DNA from: Janthinobacterium sp. CG3
GTDB lineage: Bacteria > Pseudomonadota > Gammaproteobacteria > Burkholderiales > Burkholderiaceae_D
DNA: 64,000 nucleotides
Assembly (NCBI RefSeq): GCF_000344615.1
Contig: NZ_KB467824.1
Location: 46,445 to 110,444, forward strand
Direction: 5' to 3'
The notes beneath the pieces were generated by a model. It was given only the letters and a program-made list of their open reading frames with translations, made no database searches and was not told where the DNA came from. The translations under genes and the position numbers were made by a program. Numbering within the stretch: position 1 is the stretch's first letter; each line of letters opens with the position of its first letter. This document shows positions 62,044 to 64,000 of the stretch, in pieces.

Positions 62044-64000
62044 ATGCGATACACACTCAGACCGACCGGGATGCTGCTTGCGCTCGCCTGCGCAGGCGGC
62101 GTCCAGGCCCAGGGCAACACCACCTTCGGCCAGGCGCCGGCGATTGCCTACGACGAGGCGGCGCCGGGCGAGCGCGCCGGCAAGGCCGGCAGCGCCGGCG
62201 CCGGCACTCAACAGCCAGGCTATAGCCGGGCCATCATGGCGCCGGTGTCGCCGGCGCAATCCGAGCAGGCGATTTGGGCGCGCACGCCGGCGCGCATGAA
62301 CCTGGGCGTGGCGCCGCAGGCGGCGCGGCCCAAGAGCGGGGCCAAGGGCACGCTCGGCACCCTGCGCATCGGCGGCGACGCGGCGCCCGCGGGGCCGGCC
62401 TCGATCCCCGAACTGGCGCGCGCCTTGCGCGGCAACCCGGACCTGATCTACGAATACGTGCGCAACAACATCGAGTACGTGCCGACCTGGGGCCATTTGA
62501 AGGGCGGCTACGGCGCCTTGCTCGACAACCAGGGCACCGCCTTCGACCAGGCGGCGCTGATGATCGCGCTGCTGCGCCAGTCGGGCTACACGGCCAGCTT
62601 CGTCAAGGGCCGCGTCAACCTGACCGCCGCGCAAGTGCACGACTGGCTGGGCGTCGATACGAGCAAGGTGTGCGCGGTGCTGAACCTGATGGGATCGGCG
62701 CAAATCCCGGTGGCGTCGGTCACCGCGACGGCCGCCGGCAGCTGCCCGGGTTCGACCGCGGCATTGCACAGCATGAAGTTCGACCACGTGTGGGTCAAGG
62801 TGAACATCGGCGGCACCTTTTATTACTTCGATCCGAGCTACAAGGCGCACACCTTCAAGCCGGGCATCAACGTGGCGGCGGCGGCGGGCTACAACGCCAG
62901 CGGTTTCCTGAGCGGCGCCACCACGGGCGCCGTGGTGACCGCCGATTACGTGCAGGGCCTAAATCGCGGCAATGTGCGCGGCAACCTCACCAACTACGCC
63001 AACAACCTGGCCACCCATCTGCGCGCCAACTACCCGGCGGGCACGCTCGACGACGTCGTCGGCGGCATGAGCATCGTCCCGCACGCCGGCAACGCGCTGC
63101 GCCAGGCCAGCTTGCCGTACCAGGACACGACCGTCGCGCTGACCGAATGGAGCGCCGACGTGCCGGCCAATTACAAGCCGACCCTGCGCGTGCAGTATCA
63201 GGGCATCGACAGCACCTTCAGCTCGGACGCCATCTATGGCCGCCGTCTGAGCATCAGCTACAACGCCTCGAACCAGCCGGTGCTTTCGCTCGACGGCGCG
63301 GCGCTGGCGACGGGCACGGCCACCACGCCCGGCACCTACGGCACCGTCTCCTTCGTCGTCACCCACGGCGCCTACGCCCAGACCTTCGCCAACCAGTCGT
63401 TTACCCAGCAGATCAAGGCCGGCGGTACCTTCCTGATCGGTAACGGATGGGGACCCGCCGGGCGCGGCCCGGTCGACCTGCACCGCGGCCGCCTCGACGA
63501 GGCACTGGCCGCCGGTGCGGCCGCCGGCTCCGAAGCGGTGCTCGGTTCGACGCTGGCGGTGCTGTCGTCGAGCTGGCTCGGCCAGGTCAACCATTCCACC
63601 TACATCACCGACCGGCTGGCGAAGACCAACACCTTGTTCCACCACCAGGTCGGCATTGCCGGTTATAACACCGCCGCTTTCGTCGACTTGCCGGGCAATA
63701 TGCTCAGCGTCGTGAGCCAGGAAGGCAACGTCGGCAAGGAAGCGGCCGTGTTCTTCAGCTCGTCGATGTATTCGAGCATCTTCGAGTCCACCGCCGTGCA
63801 GCAAACCACCGGCGGCAGCGCCGTCTCGACGGTCAAGCTGATCGACCAGGCCGTGGCGGCCAACGACAAGATCTTCGACGGCACGGCCGCCAACTTCGCC
63901 TCGGCGGTCCAGCCGAACCTGGTTGGCTGCGCCAGCTGGTTGGCCGGCTTCCAGAGTGCGGTCGCGGCCGGGCGGCGCCTGATTTTGCCGGCCCGCTGCA
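62044..64000 (+). CDS. Large secreted transglutaminase-like exoprotein, 5' part
   Basis: Open from ATG 62044 (GGGGAAC upstream) past the end of the window; 652 codons are visible. Signal peptide (RPTGMLLALACAGGVQAQ), a low-complexity region, then a transglutaminase-like fold (about 125-270): NPDLIYEYVRNNIEYVPTWG, AFDQAALMIALLRQSGY, FDHVWVKV with His248, and YFDPSYK with Asp263. The usual catalytic Cys is replaced in the AFDQA stretch, so the domain may be non-catalytic. RHS/YD-containing exoproteins often begin this way. Likely a substrate of the adjacent secretion system. Confidence 0.8.
   Translation, partial: MRYTLRPTGMLLALACAGGVQAQGNTTFGQAPAIAYDEAAPGERAGKAGSAGAGTQQPGYSRAIMAPVSPAQSEQAIWARTPARMNLGVAPQAARPKSGAKGTLGTLRIGGDAAPAGPASIPELARALRGNPDLIYEYVRNNIEYVPTWGHLKGGYGALLDNQGTAFDQAALMIALLRQSGYTASFVKGRVNLTAAQVHDWLGVDTSKVCAVLNLMGSAQIPVASVTATAAGSCPGSTAALHSMKFDHVWVKVNIGGTFYYFDPSYKAHTFKPGINVAAAAGYNASGFLSGATTGAVVTADYVQGLNRGNVRGNLTNYANNLATHLRANYPAGTLDDVVGGMSIVPHAGNALRQASLPYQDTTVALTEWSADVPANYKPTLRVQYQGIDSTFSSDAIYGRRLSISYNASNQPVLSLDGAALATGTATTPGTYGTVSFVVTHGAYAQTFANQSFTQQIKAGGTFLIGNGWGPAGRGPVDLHRGRLDEALAAGAAAGSEAVLGSTLAVLSSSWLGQVNHSTYITDRLAKTNTLFHHQVGIAGYNTAAFVDLPGNMLSVVSQEGNVGKEAAVFFSSSMYSSIFESTAVQQTTGGSAVSTVKLIDQAVAANDKIFDGTAANFASAVQPNLVGCASWLAGFQSAVAAGRRLILPARC

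Overview
The window is about 64 kb of GC-rich DNA (noticeably AT-richer at 21.4-27.5 kb). A complete aryl polyene pigment locus, an RND efflux operon, a KaiC-like/hybrid-kinase pair, a compact type II secretion locus and YD/transglutaminase exoproteins together suggest a betaproteobacterium of the Oxalobacteraceae (Massilia, Duganella or Janthinobacterium type). That placement is inferred from gene content only. No rRNA operon, replication origin or CRISPR array was seen. There is one tRNA gene, tRNA-Pro(GGG).

Layout. (1) 1-14.8 kb: a tightly overlapping plus-strand aryl polyene operon. In order it holds a membrane-protein tail, a ligase/dehydratase fusion, a glycosyltransferase, an LpxL-like acyltransferase, an aromatic amino acid ammonia-lyase, a thioesterase, a LolA-like carrier, an MMPL exporter, a halogenase-like FAD enzyme, a DUF3261 lipoprotein, a ketosynthase, a dehydratase, a ketoreductase, a second ketosynthase and a phosphopantetheinyl transferase. 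The lyase and ligase would supply and load an aryl starter. The ketosynthases, ketoreductase and dehydratases would extend it as a polyene on carrier proteins that must lie upstream of the window. The acyltransferase, LolA-like protein, exporter and lipoprotein would place the product in the outer membrane. (2) 15-21.4 kb: a secreted polysaccharide deacetylase, two paralogous small outer-membrane barrels, a cobalamin riboswitch with a TonB-dependent receptor, and AzlCD. (3) 21.5-27.5 kb: an accessory island with a frameshifted RES toxin and intact antitoxin, a recombinase-fold protein that has lost its catalytic residues, an HTH protein, a DUF1640 protein, an IS50-type insertion sequence inside a gene, and a run of small unknown genes including a zinc ribbon. 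(4) 27.5-39 kb: DUF2145, DUF3999 and DUF2339 membrane or envelope genes, an MFS-acyltransferase fusion, and a KaiC-like ATPase with a hybrid histidine kinase. (5) 39-46.6 kb: an RND efflux operon followed by two duplicated TetR genes. (6) 46.6-51.3 kb: a Sir2 remnant, tRNA-Pro and a decayed island with a serine hydrolase, a wrecked copy of part of a type II secretion locus, a HigBA-like toxin-antitoxin pair and phage lysis-gene debris. (7) 51.3-64 kb: a LuxR-type regulator divergent from a compact secretion operon (G, F, E, four assembly proteins, secretin, three more pseudopilins), then a 75-residue YD-repeat protein and the first two thirds of a kilobase-scale transglutaminase-like exoprotein that runs off the end.

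Across the window, ends of transcription units carry copies of a 42-50 nt palindromic repeat (at least seven copies). The least explained part is the 23.1-27.5 kb co-directional array of small genes behind the inactive recombinase-like protein.
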